DNA from: an uncultured Eubacteriales bacterium
Lineage (GTDB): Bacteria > Bacillota > Clostridia > Oscillospirales > Oscillospiraceae
NCBI GenBank assembly: GCA_900317905.1
Contig: ONIN01000004.1
Span: 1 to 64,000 of the forward strand
Length of the DNA stretch: 64,000 nt
Reading direction: 5' to 3'
The notes beneath the pieces were generated by a model. That model had not been told where the DNA came from. It searched no databases and was given only the letters and a program-made list of their open reading frames with translations. Made by a program: the position numbers and the translations under genes. Shown here piece after piece: positions 25,084 through 34,235 of the stretch (its first letter is position 1; every line of letters begins with the position of its first letter).

Positions 25084-25989
25084 TCAGCGCTTTCCCAGCT
25101 TCGCAAACCAGGAGAAGGTCATGGGCCAGATGCCCGCAGCGAAGAAGGTCATGAGGCCATAGCGCAGGGCGGTGACGCCGTAGCTGCCGCCCAGCAGCAT
25201 CTTGACGCCGGCGCGGATGGCGATGACGATGACGAGGCCCAGCACCACCTTGATGATCTGTGCCCACCAGACGGCTTTGGTGTCAAACTGCACATACTTC
25301 TGGTCCACGGCGTAGCCCGCCAGGAAGCCGATGATGGCGCCCAGCAGCAGCCAGGCGTTTTTCCGTCCCTCGGCCAGGTTCGCCGGATCCACGTCTGCCG
25401 GGAAGGGCCAAAGCTGAGCATAGAGCAAGAAGGCCACATCCAGCACCACCATGACCAGCAGGATCCAGTACATCCGCTGCGGGTGCTGATCCAGATCCTT
25501 AAACACCGGGTAGAGCGCGATCACCAGGATGAGACCGGCGACGAAGCTGACGCCCACGTCCAGCGGTGTGTGGACGCCCAGATACATTCTGGAGAAGGCC
25601 GTGAGCACGATGAGCACCGCGCAGATGATCTTCAGCCAGGTCTTTTTCGTCCAGGTGAAGCCCGCGCCGAAGCTGGCGAACACGTTCTGGGTATGGCCGC
25701 TGGGGAAAGAATAGCCCGTGGCCTCGGCTCTCGCGGACTCCACGATGGTGAAGTTCGGATCCTTGACCCAGGGGCGCGGGATGCGGAAGGCCAGCTTCAG
25801 AAACTGGTTGAGCACCGTGCCCGCAAAGCCCACCGTCAGCATATAGCAGCCGCAGGCCTTGTTGAAGCACCAGAACACGATGATGGCCAGGGCCATGAAC
25901 ACCGTCTCCCCGCCGCAGTTGGTGATCAGCGACATGACGGAGTCCAGCCAGGGCATGCGGATGCTCTCCAGAGCGTATAACAGTTGCAT
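25084..25989 (-). CDS. PAP2 superfamily membrane phosphatase
   Basis: 301 aa, multi-pass. The three acid-phosphatase motifs are present: KLAFRIPRPW (C1, KxxxxxxRP), YSFPSGHTQ (C2, PSGH) and SRMYLGVHTPLDV (C3, SRxxxxxHxxxD). Likely substrates are undecaprenyl pyrophosphate or phosphatidic-acid-like lipids; C-terminal extra helices are of unknown role. The start at 25987-25989 follows GGAGG. It is transcribed divergently from the LUD gene. Confidence 0.9.
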   Translation of the reverse strand: MQLLYALESIRMPWLDSVMSLITNCGGETVFMALAIIVFWCFNKACGCYMLTVGFAGTVLNQFLKLAFRIPRPWVKDPNFTIVESARAEATGYSFPSGHTQNVFASFGAGFTWTKKTWLKIICAVLIVLTAFSRMYLGVHTPLDVGVSFVAGLILVIALYPVFKDLDQHPQRMYWILLVMVVLDVAFLLYAQLWPFPADVDPANLAEGRKNAWLLLGAIIGFLAGYAVDQKYVQFDTKAVWWAQIIKVVLGLVIVIAIRAGVKMLLGGSYGVTALRYGLMTFFAAGIWPMTFSWFAKLGKR

Positions 25990-26020
25990 AACGAAATCCT
26001 CCGTTCGTGAGAATGTTACC

Positions 26021-26049
26021 ATTATAGCAAATCTGGACAAAAGATACAA
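26021..26049 (-). promoter_or_regulatory. sigma-A promoter for the PAP2 gene
   Basis: Read leftward: TTGTAT (26049-26044), 17-bp spacer, TATAAT (26026-26021). Confidence 0.75.
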
Positions 26050-26057
26050 TTCTTTCA

Positions 26058-26086
26058 TTGACGGTAAAGCTTAAAAATGTTAAACT
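26058..26086 (+). promoter_or_regulatory. sigma-A promoter for the LUD-DUF308-MarR operon
   Basis: TTGACG (26058-26063), 17-bp spacer, TAAACT (26081-26086), divergent from the PAP2 promoter 8 bp away. Confidence 0.7.
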
Positions 26087-26114
26087 ATTCAAAAATATGA
26101 AGGAGGGTTCTATC

Positions 26115-26717
26115 ATGGATCTGGAAAAAACCATCCGCGCTCTCAAGGGCAGAGGCTTCGAGGTTTCCCACTTCGCCACCAAGGAGGAGGCCGCCGACTA
26201 TCTGGCCGGCGCCATCCAGAACACCACCGTCGGCATGGGCGGCAGCAAGACCCTGGACGAAATGGGGATCTATGACCGTCTCACGGAGAACAATACCGTC
26301 TACTGGCACTGGCGGGAACCGGGCATCCCCACGCTGGACAAGGCCCTCACCGCCCAGACCTATCTGAGCAGCGCCAACGCCATCACCGAGCAGGGTGAGA
26401 TCATCAACATCGACGGTCGCGGCAACCGTCTGGCCGCCATGGTCTACGGCCCGGAGAAGAACGTCTACATCGTCGCCGGCACGAACAAGATCGCCGAAGA
26501 TTTTGATTCCGGCCTCTATCGCGCCAGAAACACCGCCGCCGTGCAGAATATGAGCCGCTTCGCCAACGGGCAGCCATGTCAGGGGCCCAAGGGCGGCAAG
26601 TGCTATGACTGCCGCAGCGCCGCCAGAGGATGCAACGCCCTGCTGGTGCTCTGGGGCAAGATGTTCGACATGGCCAAGCTGGAGGTCGTGCTGATCGACG
26701 AGGAATTGGGGCTTTAA
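26115..26717 (+). CDS. LUD domain (DUF162) protein
   Basis: 200 aa, a single LUD domain: TVGMGGSKTLDEMGIY near the start and a Cys-bearing C-terminus GPKGGKCYDCRSAARGCN. LUD proteins include LutC of the lactate utilisation complex; stand-alone versions like this are common in Clostridia and have no settled function. AAGGAGGG precedes the ATG. It is first of three co-directional genes (DUF308, MarR). Confidence 0.85.
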   Translation: MDLEKTIRALKGRGFEVSHFATKEEAADYLAGAIQNTTVGMGGSKTLDEMGIYDRLTENNTVYWHWREPGIPTLDKALTAQTYLSSANAITEQGEIINIDGRGNRLAAMVYGPEKNVYIVAGTNKIAEDFDSGLYRARNTAAVQNMSRFANGQPCQGPKGGKCYDCRSAARGCNALLVLWGKMFDMAKLEVVLIDEELGL

Positions 26718-26756
26718 TTCACAGCCGACAGGAGCAAAAAGGAAAGAAGGATTTCC

Positions 26757-27368
26757 ATGCGGATTTTCAAACGAATCAAGTGGGCCTATGTGCTGGTGAG
26801 TCTGTTTTTCATCGTAATCGGCGTGCTGCTGATCATGAATCCGGACACCTCCATGGTCGTGCTCTGCAGAGTGCTGGGCATCGGCGCCGTGGTCTTTGGT
26901 CTGCTGCGGGTGCTGGGCTACTTCCTCAGAGAGCTGCAGGGGGTTGGGCTTCAGTACGACTTCGCCTCCGGCGTCTTCGCCGTGATCGCCGGCGCCATGG
27001 TGATCTGGCGCGCCCCGGAAGTGGCCAACATCATGGCCGTGGTCATCGGCCTGTTCATTCTGGTGGACTGCGTGTTCAAGCTGCAGGTGGCCATCGACTC
27101 CAAACGCATGGGCGCCAGCAGCTGGTGGATCACCCTGCTGTTCACCTGCATCTGCATGGTGCTGGGCTGCCTGCTGATCTTCGACACCTTCAAGGGGCAG
27201 AAGATCATCTCCATCATGATGGGCGTGAGCCTGGTGGCCGACGGTCTGCAGAACCTCTGCACCGTGATCTACGCCGCCATCTTCGTGAAGGAAGTGAAGA
27301 CCGCCGTCCAGAACAAGGTGGACGAGATGACCGCCATCGAGACCACCGGCCGAGTCCGCACCCGCTGA
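26757..27368 (+). CDS. DUF308/HdeD-like membrane protein
   Basis: 203 aa with six predicted helices in the DUF308 pattern: each helix pair resembles FIVIGVLLIMNP and the middle GVFAVIAGAMVIWRAPE. HdeD is linked to acid resistance in E. coli, but the clostridial relatives have no proven role. It is in the operon between the LUD gene (39 bp) and the MarR gene (67 bp). Confidence 0.85.
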   Translation: MRIFKRIKWAYVLVSLFFIVIGVLLIMNPDTSMVVLCRVLGIGAVVFGLLRVLGYFLRELQGVGLQYDFASGVFAVIAGAMVIWRAPEVANIMAVVIGLFILVDCVFKLQVAIDSKRMGASSWWITLLFTCICMVLGCLLIFDTFKGQKIISIMMGVSLVADGLQNLCTVIYAAIFVKEVKTAVQNKVDEMTAIETTGRVRTR

Positions 27369-27435
27369 GAGCGCCCCCACGGAGCCGGAGCCGTCCGCCG
27401 AACCCCCGCAGCTTCCCTGAGAGAAAGGATCGCTC

Positions 27436-27876
27436 ATGCTCAAAGAAAACTTTACCGAAGTCTACGACAAATTCGAGCTGGAGTTTTTCCGCCGGCTCTT
27501 CACCCTGGTGCGGGAGCGCGAGGGCTCCCTGTCCGCCATGGAGGCCTTCTCCGTGGAGATCATCCGTCAGATGGGGACGCCCACCATCAGCCAGTTTGCG
27601 GACTTTCTCGGCATCTCCCAGTCCAACGCCACTTACAAGGTCAACAGCCTCATTAAAAAAGGCTATATTATCAAGGAGAACTCCGACGTGGATCGAAGAG
27701 AGTATCATCTGCACCTGTCGGAGAAATACTACCAGTACAGCGGCCTCATGCGGGGCTATGTGGACACGGTCATGGAGCGGATGGAAAAGCGCTTCCAGCC
27801 GGAGGATCTGGAGAAGCTGACCGAGATGCTCAGGATCATGTCTGACGAGCTGATGCCGGAAGCCAAACTGCAATAA
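27436..27876 (+). CDS. MarR family transcriptional regulator
   Basis: 146 aa winged-helix protein: recognition region TPTISQFADFLGISQSNATYK and wing DVDRREYHLHLSE. It probably represses or activates its own operon in response to a small ligand; candidate targets are the upstream LUD/DUF308 genes or the downstream SDR. No clear operator palindrome was found at the 26058 promoter. A structured element follows directly after the stop. Confidence 0.88.
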   Translation: MLKENFTEVYDKFELEFFRRLFTLVREREGSLSAMEAFSVEIIRQMGTPTISQFADFLGISQSNATYKVNSLIKKGYIIKENSDVDRREYHLHLSEKYYQYSGLMRGYVDTVMERMEKRFQPEDLEKLTEMLRIMSDELMPEAKLQ

Positions 27877-27877
27877 A

Positions 27878-28064
27878 CCCGCCAAAAAACCACTATTTTT
27901 TGGCGGATAGGATGCGCTCCAAAAGAACTTTTTGGCGCAAGTGCAACTTGCGAAGAGAAAAACTTCTTTCTCCGCGTAAAGTATTTTGCTCGCCCAAACA
28001 AAGTGTGGGCGGCAAAATGATTGCATTCTTTTTCGCGGCATCCGAGCCGCGAAACTCTTCGAGG
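27878..28064 (+). mobile_element. structured non-coding element, copy B (about 187 bp)
   Basis: Same plan and orientation as copy A at 18323. H1 is at 27879-27906 (CCGCCAAAAAA/TTTTTTGGCGG). H2 is at 27922-27969 (AAAGAA.TTTTT outer stem, CGCAAGT/ACTTGCG inner stem). H3 is at 27983-28018 (ATTTTGC/GCAAAAT enclosing CGCCC/GGGCG). An extra hairpin TTTCGCGGC/GCCGCGAAA lies at 28031-28054. The inner H3 stem differs from copy A by compensatory base-pair swaps. A 6-bp AATAAA flanks it on both sides (27872-27877, 28065-28070), weak support for insertion. H1 may also act as the MarR-gene terminator. Confidence 0.6.
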
Positions 28065-28074
28065 AATAAAAGGT

Positions 28075-28104
28075 ACAGCGCCGGGAGAGAGCTCTCGGCG
28101 CTGT
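28075..28104 (+). other. strong hairpin just upstream of the SDR ribosome site
   Basis: ACAGCGCCG and CGGCGCTGT pair around an AGAG-rich centre, followed 6 bp later by the AGGAGG site. There is no T run, so it is not a normal terminator; it may block or protect the 5' end of the SDR message. Confidence 0.45.
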
Positions 28105-28121
28105 CATATAGGAGGAATCGT

Positions 28122-28889
28122 ATGAAAATCGCCATCATCACCGGGGCGTCCTCCGGCATGGGCAGAGAATTTGTCTACGCCCTGGATCAGGACGAGGAAT
28201 TTGATGAGCTCTGGGTCATCGCCAGAAGAGAGCAGCGATTAAAAGAGCTGCAGGAAAAGGTCCGCGCCAAGGTGCGGGTGCTGCCGCTGGATCTGCTGGA
28301 GAAGGAGAGCTTTTACACCGTCAAAAATCTGCTGGAAGCCGAGCAGCCGGAGGTGGCCGTGCTGGTGAATGCCGCGGGCTTCGGCATCTTCGGCCCCTTC
28401 GAGGAGCGGAGCATGGAGCGGCAACTGGACATCATCGACTTAAACGACCGGGCCCTCACCGCCATGTGCCATCTGGTGCTCCCCTATCTCCACGAGGGCA
28501 GCCGGATCTACAACATGGGCAGCATGTCCTCCTGGCAGCCGGTGCCCTATATCAACGTCTACGGCGCGTCGAAGGCCTACGTGCTGAGCTTCAGCCGGGC
28601 GCTGGGCGTGGAGCTCAGACCCCGGGGCGTGAAGGTGATGGCGGTCTGCCCCGGGTGGATCACCACGGAGTTTTTCGACCACGCCGTCACCGACGACACG
28701 GTCTGCTACTATAACCGCTTCTACCCGCCGGAGCAGGTCATCCGCAAGGCGGTGAAGGATATGAAAAAGGGCAAGACCGTCTCCGTCCTGGGCTTCCCGG
28801 AGCGGATGCAGGCGAGACTGGTGAAGCTTCTGCCTGTAAAAATGGTCATAGACACCTGGTGCAAGCAGCAGAAACAGCCGAGGATCTAA
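28122..28889 (+). CDS. short-chain dehydrogenase/reductase
   Basis: 255 aa classical SDR: nucleotide motif TGASSGMGRE, NAAGFG, the catalytic Ser region MGSMSSWQPVP and YGASKAY (Tyr-x-x-x-Lys), then VCPGWITTEF. The GASSGMG motif followed by basic residues suggests NADP(H). Substrate unknown. The start at 28122 follows AGGAGG. It lies after structured element B and ends in a terminator. Confidence 0.9.
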   Translation: MKIAIITGASSGMGREFVYALDQDEEFDELWVIARREQRLKELQEKVRAKVRVLPLDLLEKESFYTVKNLLEAEQPEVAVLVNAAGFGIFGPFEERSMERQLDIIDLNDRALTAMCHLVLPYLHEGSRIYNMGSMSSWQPVPYINVYGASKAYVLSFSRALGVELRPRGVKVMAVCPGWITTEFFDHAVTDDTVCYYNRFYPPEQVIRKAVKDMKKGKTVSVLGFPERMQARLVKLLPVKMVIDTWCKQQKQPRI

Positions 28890-28895
28890 CAAAAC

Positions 28896-28930
28896 CAACC
28901 CCCATCGACAGCGGTGGGGGTTGATTTTTC
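28896..28930 (+). terminator. terminator after the SDR gene
   Basis: CAACCCCCA, 10-nt loop, TGGGGGTTG, then ATTTTT. Confidence 0.85.
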
Positions 28931-28949
28931 TGGAAAAATAGGGTATCAT
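28921..28949 (+). promoter_or_regulatory. candidate promoter for the MMPL gene
   Basis: TTGATT (28921-28926), 17-bp spacer, TATCAT (28944-28949), overlapping the tail of the SDR terminator. Confidence 0.5.
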
Positions 28950-28985
28950 AAATTGTTAACATAACTTTTTTGCGGGGCGTCTACT

Positions 28986-31900
28986 ATGAACGAAAATTCT
29001 ACGGCTCGCCGGGGTTCATTTTTTGAACGTCTGGCCCACGGCATTGTCTCCGGGCGGAAGCTCATTCTGATCCTCTCGGTGCTGGTGCTGTGCTTCTGCG
29101 TCATGTCCAGTCTATGGGTGCAGACCAACAACGATCTGAAGGCCTATCTGGCGGAGGACAGCGAGACCCGCCAGGGCCTGAAGGTGATGGAGGACGAGTT
29201 CGAAACCTACTACACCGCTCAGGTCATGCTGGAGGGCATCGACCAGGCTCAGGCCCAGCAGGTCTATGCGCAGATCGAAAGCACCGAGGGCGTGGCCATG
29301 GCCACCTACGATCCCGCCCGCCACTTCAAGGACGGCGCGGCGCTGTTCGCCGTCACCTTCGCGGATTCCGACGAGGAACAGGCCTCTGCCGCCCTGGAGC
29401 GGGTGAAGGCCCTCTGCGACGGGTATGAGACCACCGTCAGCACCGAGCTCGGCTACAACGCCAGCCAGATCGTCATGGGCGAGATGGGACGCATCATGGG
29501 CATCGCCGTACTGGTGGTCATCATCGTGCTGCTGCTCACCTCCAGCACCTACGCGGAGGTGCTGGTGTTGATCCTCACCTTCCTGGCGGCGGCGCTGCTG
29601 CAGCAGGGGACAAACTTCCTTTTGGGCAGCATCTCCATGATGTCCAACTCCACGTCGCTGATCCTCCAGCTGGCGCTGAGCCTGGACTACGCCATCATCT
29701 TCTGCAACCGCTATAAGGAGGAGCACGCCCTCTACCCGGTGAAGGAGGCCGTGGAGCGCGCCCTCGCCAAGGCCATCCCCGAGGTGGCTGCCAGCAGTCT
29801 CACCACCGTTGCGGGTCTGACTGCCATGACCTTCATGAAGTTCAAGCTGGGCGCGGACATGGGCTTCGTGCTGATCAAGTCCATCTTCTGCAGTCTGCTG
29901 ACGGTGTTCCTGGTGATGCCGGGACTGCTGGTGCTCTTCGGAAAGTGGATGGACAAGACCCGCCACCGCAGCTTTGTGCCGAAGCTCCCCTTCATCGGCA
30001 AGTTCGCCTGGGCCACCAGAAAGGTGATCCCCTTCCTGTTCATTGTGGTATTTCTCGGCGCCTTCTACATGAGCCAGCAGACCAACTTCGCCTACAGCGA
30101 GGATTTGCTGATCACCCCCAAGGACAACCCCTATCAGGCGGCGTCCCGGCACATCAGCGAGATCTTTGGCCACAGCAACACCGTGGCCGTGCTGGTGCCC
30201 GCGGGCAATTACGATAAGGAAGCCGCCCTCATCGAGGAGCTCGAAGCCCGGGAAGAGGTGGAGAGCGTTCTGGGTCTTGCCGGCATCGACGCCATGAACG
30301 GCTACCACATCGGCGACCATGTGAACGCCGCCGAGTTTGCCCAGCTGGCAAATCTGGAGGACACCCCCGCCCAGGCGCTGTTCGCCTATTACGGCGGCAT
30401 GCATGGGGCTGAGGCCGCGGTGACCGAGGATCTGGAAAACTACCGGGTACCGCTGATCGACCTGTTCCTGTTTTTGCGGGACGCGGCGGCCAGCGGAAAC
30501 ATTGAGATCGACCAGAGCCAGCAGGAACTGATCGACAGCCTATACAAAAAGCTCACCCTGGCGCAAGATCAGCTCCAAGGCAAGAATTACAGCCGTATCG
30601 TGCTGACGCTGAAGCTGCCGCTGGAGGGGCCGGCCACCTTCGCCTTCCTGGATGAGATCCACGTGATCGCGGGCCAGTATTACGACGCGGCCAAGGTCAT
30701 CACCGTGGGCGGCGCCACCAGCTCCCGCGACTTCAAGGACGCCTTCGCCCAGGACAACCTGGTGGTCACGCTGATGAGTCTGCTGCTGGTCATGCTGATC
30801 CTGCTGGTGACCTTCCGCTCCCTCGGCATGCCGCTGATGCTGATCCTGGTGATCCAGGGCAGCATCTGCTTGAACTTTACCATCGCGAAACTCCTGGGGA
30901 ACTATGTGTTCTTCATGTGTTATCTGATCGTCACGGCCATCCAGATGGGCGCGAACATCGACTACGCCATCGTCATCTCCAGCCGCTTCCGGGAGCTCCG
31001 GGGCGAGGGTCTGCCCTCCAGAGAGGCCATGATCGAAACCGTGAACTTTGCCCTGCCCACGGTGCTGACCTCCGGCGTCATCATGATCACCGCGGGTCTG
31101 CTGATCGGCCAGATGGTCTCCGAGGCGGTCATCGCCGGCATGGGCCACTATGTGGGCACCGGCACCATCATCACCCTGATTCTGGTGCTGTTCGTGCTGC
31201 CCCAGGTGCTGCTGCTGGGCGAGGGCTTCGCGGAAAAGACGAAGCTCAAGCTGCGGCGATTCTCCGGCGCAGCAGCCCAGCGCGTGTTCTGCAGCCTTTT
31301 GGCAGCGGCAGGTATCTTTGCCCTGGTCATGGCTCCCATGGGGATCATGTCCGTGCGGGATGACCGGGCTCTGGAAAATGAACAGTATGACGCTCTCTGC
31401 GCGCAGGTGGACACGCTGACCGAGCTGGCGGACTCCGTGGACGCCAGAACCGCCACCCTCTCCGACACCGCCTATCAGTTTGCCGAGCACGCTCTGACCG
31501 ACTCCATCGGAGAAGAGAAGCTGGCGGAGGGCCAGGCTCAGTATGACGCCGGCGCTGCCGAGCTGGCTCAGGGGCAGGCCCAGTATGACGCCGGCGCTGC
31601 GCAGCTTGCCCAGGGTCAGGCCCAGTATGACGCCGGTCAGGCCAAGCTGGCCGAGGGCAGACAGCAATACGACTCCGGCACCTCCCAGCTGGAGTTTGCC
31701 AAGCTCCAGTACGCAGAGGCGGAGCAGCAGATCGCCGACGGTGAAGTCCAGCTGGAGGCCGCCAAGGCGGAGTACGCCGCCGGCGAGCAGAAGCTCCGGC
31801 AGGTGGAGCCCATTTACAACATCGTGCAGCCCCTCTACGGCAGGTATCTGGAGACGAAGGCACAGTATGACCAGGCCGTAGCCAACGGCGAGAGCGCAAA

Positions 31901-32762
31901 AGCCCTGCTGCTGTGGCCCACGGTAGAGGCCCAGCGGATCGCCTATGAGGGGCAGCTTGGCGGCTACTCCATCGAGTCGCTGGTTTCGGAATATGAGGCC
32001 GGACAGGCTCAGCTGCAGAACGGTGCCTGGGAGATCCAGGTGGCAGAGCAGAAGCTCATCGAGGGCAAGGCCCAGCTGGCAGAGGCGAAAGCCCAGCTGG
32101 AGGCCGGCGCCGCGGAGCTTATCGACGCCAAGTCGCAGCTGGACGCCGGTGAAGCTCAACTGGTGGACTCCAAAGCCCAGCTGGACGCCGGCAAGGCGCA
32201 GCTGGACAGTTCCAAGGCCCAGCTGGACGCGGGCTACAGCCAGCTGAATCAGGCGGCTGCCCAGCTCCAGGCGGGCAAAGATCAGCTTGCCGAAAACAGC
32301 GAGGCGCTGGAAGCGGATCTGGAGTCGCTGGCCCAGTATGCCGACGAGCGGCAGCGGCTGGACGCGGGCATCCAGATGCTGGCCGGAAAGACCAGCGCCG
32401 ATCTGACCTACGGTGAGATCCTCGCCAACACGAAGACCGCGCTGATGCAGAACCACACCGACGCCCTGCAGGAGATCTCGCAGCGGCTGGTGCGGTATCT
32501 GGCGCTGGCGCTGGGCGGACTGCTGGCGCTGATCGGCGGACTGCTGATGCCGAAGCGTGGCCACATCCTCACGCTGATCGCCGTCCCCGCCGCCATTCTG
32601 GCGCTGGCCTACGGCTCCGGCGGCAGACTCCAGACCATCGCGGCCGCCGCGATCCTCGTGACCGCACTGGCAGCGCTGGTGCTGCATCTGAACGCAGGAA
32701 CAGAGGCGCCCGTAACGGTGCCCGAACCGGAACCGCCGGTCGAAGAAACGGAAATCGAATAA
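28986..32762 (+). CDS. MMPL/RND-family transporter with long heptad-repeat domain (1258 aa)
   Basis: Two RND/sterol-sensing-type membrane blocks (about 160-350 and 590-740), each preceded by an external loop, form the transporter core (e.g. SLDYAIIFCNRYKEE and GANIDYAIVISSRFRE with the conserved Asp-Tyr). After a single helix comes a roughly 265-residue stretch (about 840-1105) of 14-residue double heptads such as AEGQAQYDAGAAEL, an xxxLxxG-type repeat, then two C-terminal helices. MMPL proteins export lipids or surface glycolipids using proton motive force; the repeat domain probably extends outside the membrane. Cargo is unknown. No accessory gene is adjacent. Confidence 0.85.
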   Translation: MNENSTARRGSFFERLAHGIVSGRKLILILSVLVLCFCVMSSLWVQTNNDLKAYLAEDSETRQGLKVMEDEFETYYTAQVMLEGIDQAQAQQVYAQIESTEGVAMATYDPARHFKDGAALFAVTFADSDEEQASAALERVKALCDGYETTVSTELGYNASQIVMGEMGRIMGIAVLVVIIVLLLTSSTYAEVLVLILTFLAAALLQQGTNFLLGSISMMSNSTSLILQLALSLDYAIIFCNRYKEEHALYPVKEAVERALAKAIPEVAASSLTTVAGLTAMTFMKFKLGADMGFVLIKSIFCSLLTVFLVMPGLLVLFGKWMDKTRHRSFVPKLPFIGKFAWATRKVIPFLFIVVFLGAFYMSQQTNFAYSEDLLITPKDNPYQAASRHISEIFGHSNTVAVLVPAGNYDKEAALIEELEAREEVESVLGLAGIDAMNGYHIGDHVNAAEFAQLANLEDTPAQALFAYYGGMHGAEAAVTEDLENYRVPLIDLFLFLRDAAASGNIEIDQSQQELIDSLYKKLTLAQDQLQGKNYSRIVLTLKLPLEGPATFAFLDEIHVIAGQYYDAAKVITVGGATSSRDFKDAFAQDNLVVTLMSLLLVMLILLVTFRSLGMPLMLILVIQGSICLNFTIAKLLGNYVFFMCYLIVTAIQMGANIDYAIVISSRFRELRGEGLPSREAMIETVNFALPTVLTSGVIMITAGLLIGQMVSEAVIAGMGHYVGTGTIITLILVLFVLPQVLLLGEGFAEKTKLKLRRFSGAAAQRVFCSLLAAAGIFALVMAPMGIMSVRDDRALENEQYDALCAQVDTLTELADSVDARTATLSDTAYQFAEHALTDSIGEEKLAEGQAQYDAGAAELAQGQAQYDAGAAQLAQGQAQYDAGQAKLAEGRQQYDSGTSQLEFAKLQYAEAEQQIADGEVQLEAAKAEYAAGEQKLRQVEPIYNIVQPLYGRYLETKAQYDQAVANGESAKALLLWPTVEAQRIAYEGQLGGYSIESLVSEYEAGQAQLQNGAWEIQVAEQKLIEGKAQLAEAKAQLEAGAAELIDAKSQLDAGEAQLVDSKAQLDAGKAQLDSSKAQLDAGYSQLNQAAAQLQAGKDQLAENSEALEADLESLAQYADERQRLDAGIQMLAGKTSADLTYGEILANTKTALMQNHTDALQEISQRLVRYLALALGGLLALIGGLLMPKRGHILTLIAVPAAILALAYGSGGRLQTIAAAAILVTALAALVLHLNAGTEAPVTVPEPEPPVEETEIE

Positions 32763-32767
32763 GCACA

Positions 32768-32811
32768 GAAAAATGGCGTACCGCGAAAAACGGTACGCCA
32801 TTTCTTTTTTT
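32768..32811. terminator. bidirectional terminator, MMPL / glyA
   Basis: AAATGGCGTACCG, short loop, CGGTACGCCATTT; T run right, A run left. Confidence 0.92.
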
Positions 32812-32818
32812 ATTCAAA

Positions 32819-34060
32819 TTACAGCTCCGGGTACAGGGGGAACTGCTCGCAGATCTTCAGAACCTCTTGCTTCACCAGCGGGACAGCGTCCTCACCGGCA
32901 TCGATCAGATGGCAGATGCAGGCGCCGATGCGGCGCATCTGCTCTTCCTTCATGCCGCGGGCGGTGCAGGCCGGGGTGCCCAGACGGACGCCGCTGGTCT
33001 GGCTGACCGGCAGAGTGTCGAAGGGGATCGCGTTCTTGTTGGCGGTGATGTTCGCCTTGTCCAGCAGTTCCTGGATCTCCTTGCCGGTGCGGCCCTTGCT
33101 GTAAACGTCCAGCAGCATCAGATGGTTGTCCGTGCCGCCGGAAACCAGCCGCACGCCGCAGGCGTGGATGGTCTCTGCCAGGGCCTGAGCGTTCTTCACC
33201 ACCTGGAACTGGTCGGCCTGGAACTCCGGCTCCATGGCAGCCTTCAGGCAGACGGCCTTGGCGGCGATGATGTGCATGAGCGGGCCGCCCTGGGTGCGGG
33301 GGAAGACGCCGCTGTCGATCTTCTTGCCCAGCTCCTCTTTGCAGAGGATGATGGCGCCGCGGGGGCCGCGGAGGGTCTTGTGGGTGGTGGTGGTGACCAC
33401 GTCGGCATAGGGCACCGGGCTGGGGTGCGCGCCGCCGGCCACGAGGCCGCCGATGTGGGCCATGTCCACCAGCAGGTAGGCGCCTACGCTGTCCGCGATC
33501 TCACGGAAGCGCTTGAAATCGATGATCCTCGGATAGGCGCTGGCGCCGGCGATGATCAGCTTCGGCTTGACTTCCTCCGCGATGCGCTGGACGTCATCAT
33601 AGTCGATCATCTCGGTCTCGGGGCTGACGCCGTAGTAGTGCGCCTCATAGTAGCGGCCGGAGACGCTGGCCTTGCTGCCGTGGGTCAGATGGCCGCCGTG
33701 GGCCAGATCCATGCCGAGGATCTTGTCGCCCGGCTGCAGGAGGCCCGCATAGACGGCGATGTTCGCCTGGGCGCCGGAGTGGGGTTGGACGTTGGCGTAC
33801 TCGGCACCGAAGAGCTTCTTGGCACGGTCGATGGCGATCTGCTCCACCTCGTCCACATATTCACAGCCGCCGTAGTAGCGCGCCCCGGGATAGCCCTCGG
33901 CGTACTTGTTGGTCAGATGGCTGCCCATGGCCTCCATGACCGCCTGGCTGGTGAAGTTCTCCGAGGCGATCAGCTCGATGTGGTCCCGCTGACGCTGCAG
34001 CTCGCGGCCCATGGAAGCGTACAGCTCCGGATCGTAATTCTTCAGAATATCGTAGTTCAA
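32819..34060 (-). CDS. glyA: serine hydroxymethyltransferase
   Basis: 413 aa PLP enzyme interconverting serine and glycine while charging tetrahydrofolate with a one-carbon unit. Motifs: [23 protein letters not shown], the PLP-lysine loop [13 protein letters not shown], and [15 protein letters not shown] prefer the TTG at 34058-34060 ([13 protein letters not shown]) because AGGAGGAGA lies 5 bp before it; a TTG six codons further upstream sits on the wrong side of that site. It is monocistronic. Confidence 0.95.
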   Translation of the reverse strand: MNYDILKNYDPELYASMGRELQRQRDHIELIASENFTSQAVMEAMGSHLTNKYAEGYPGARYYGGCEYVDEVEQIAIDRAKKLFGAEYANVQPHSGAQANIAVYAGLLQPGDKILGMDLAHGGHLTHGSKASVSGRYYEAHYYGVSPETEMIDYDDVQRIAEEVKPKLIIAGASAYPRIIDFKRFREIADSVGAYLLVDMAHIGGLVAGGAHPSPVPYADVVTTTTHKTLRGPRGAIILCKEELGKKIDSGVFPRTQGGPLMHIIAAKAVCLKAAMEPEFQADQFQVVKNAQALAETIHACGVRLVSGGTDNHLMLLDVYSKGRTGKEIQELLDKANITANKNAIPFDTLPVSQTSGVRLGTPACTARGMKEEQMRRIGACICHLIDAGEDAVPLVKQEVLKICEQFPLYPEL

Positions 34061-34113
34061 CGAAATCTCCTCCTGCAAAAAATGCTGGTATTCCAGTTTT
34101 ACAAAGCTCTATT

Positions 34114-34142
34114 ATTCTAGCCGAAAAGCGTTGGGAATGCAA
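34114..34142 (-). promoter_or_regulatory. sigma-A promoter for glyA
   Basis: Read leftward: TTGCAT (34142-34137), 17-bp spacer, TAGAAT (34119-34114). A small hairpin CTGG-AATA-CCAG followed by Ts lies in the leader. Confidence 0.68.
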
Positions 34143-34235
34143 GTGTCAGAGGGAAATTTGGAGGATTGCCGCAATTTTTCTGAAAAACCGGAATATCCTT
34201 CGCCACAATGGCAATAAATATGAACGAGGTGATGA

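Noticed and set aside
31500..32300. Tandem DNA repeats that could be mistaken for a CRISPR array or minisatellite
   Set aside because: They encode in-frame 14-residue heptad repeats with codon-level variation and no spacers.
34079..34113. Attenuator before glyA
   Set aside because: Only four strong base pairs (CTGG/CCAG) before the T run; too weak to claim.
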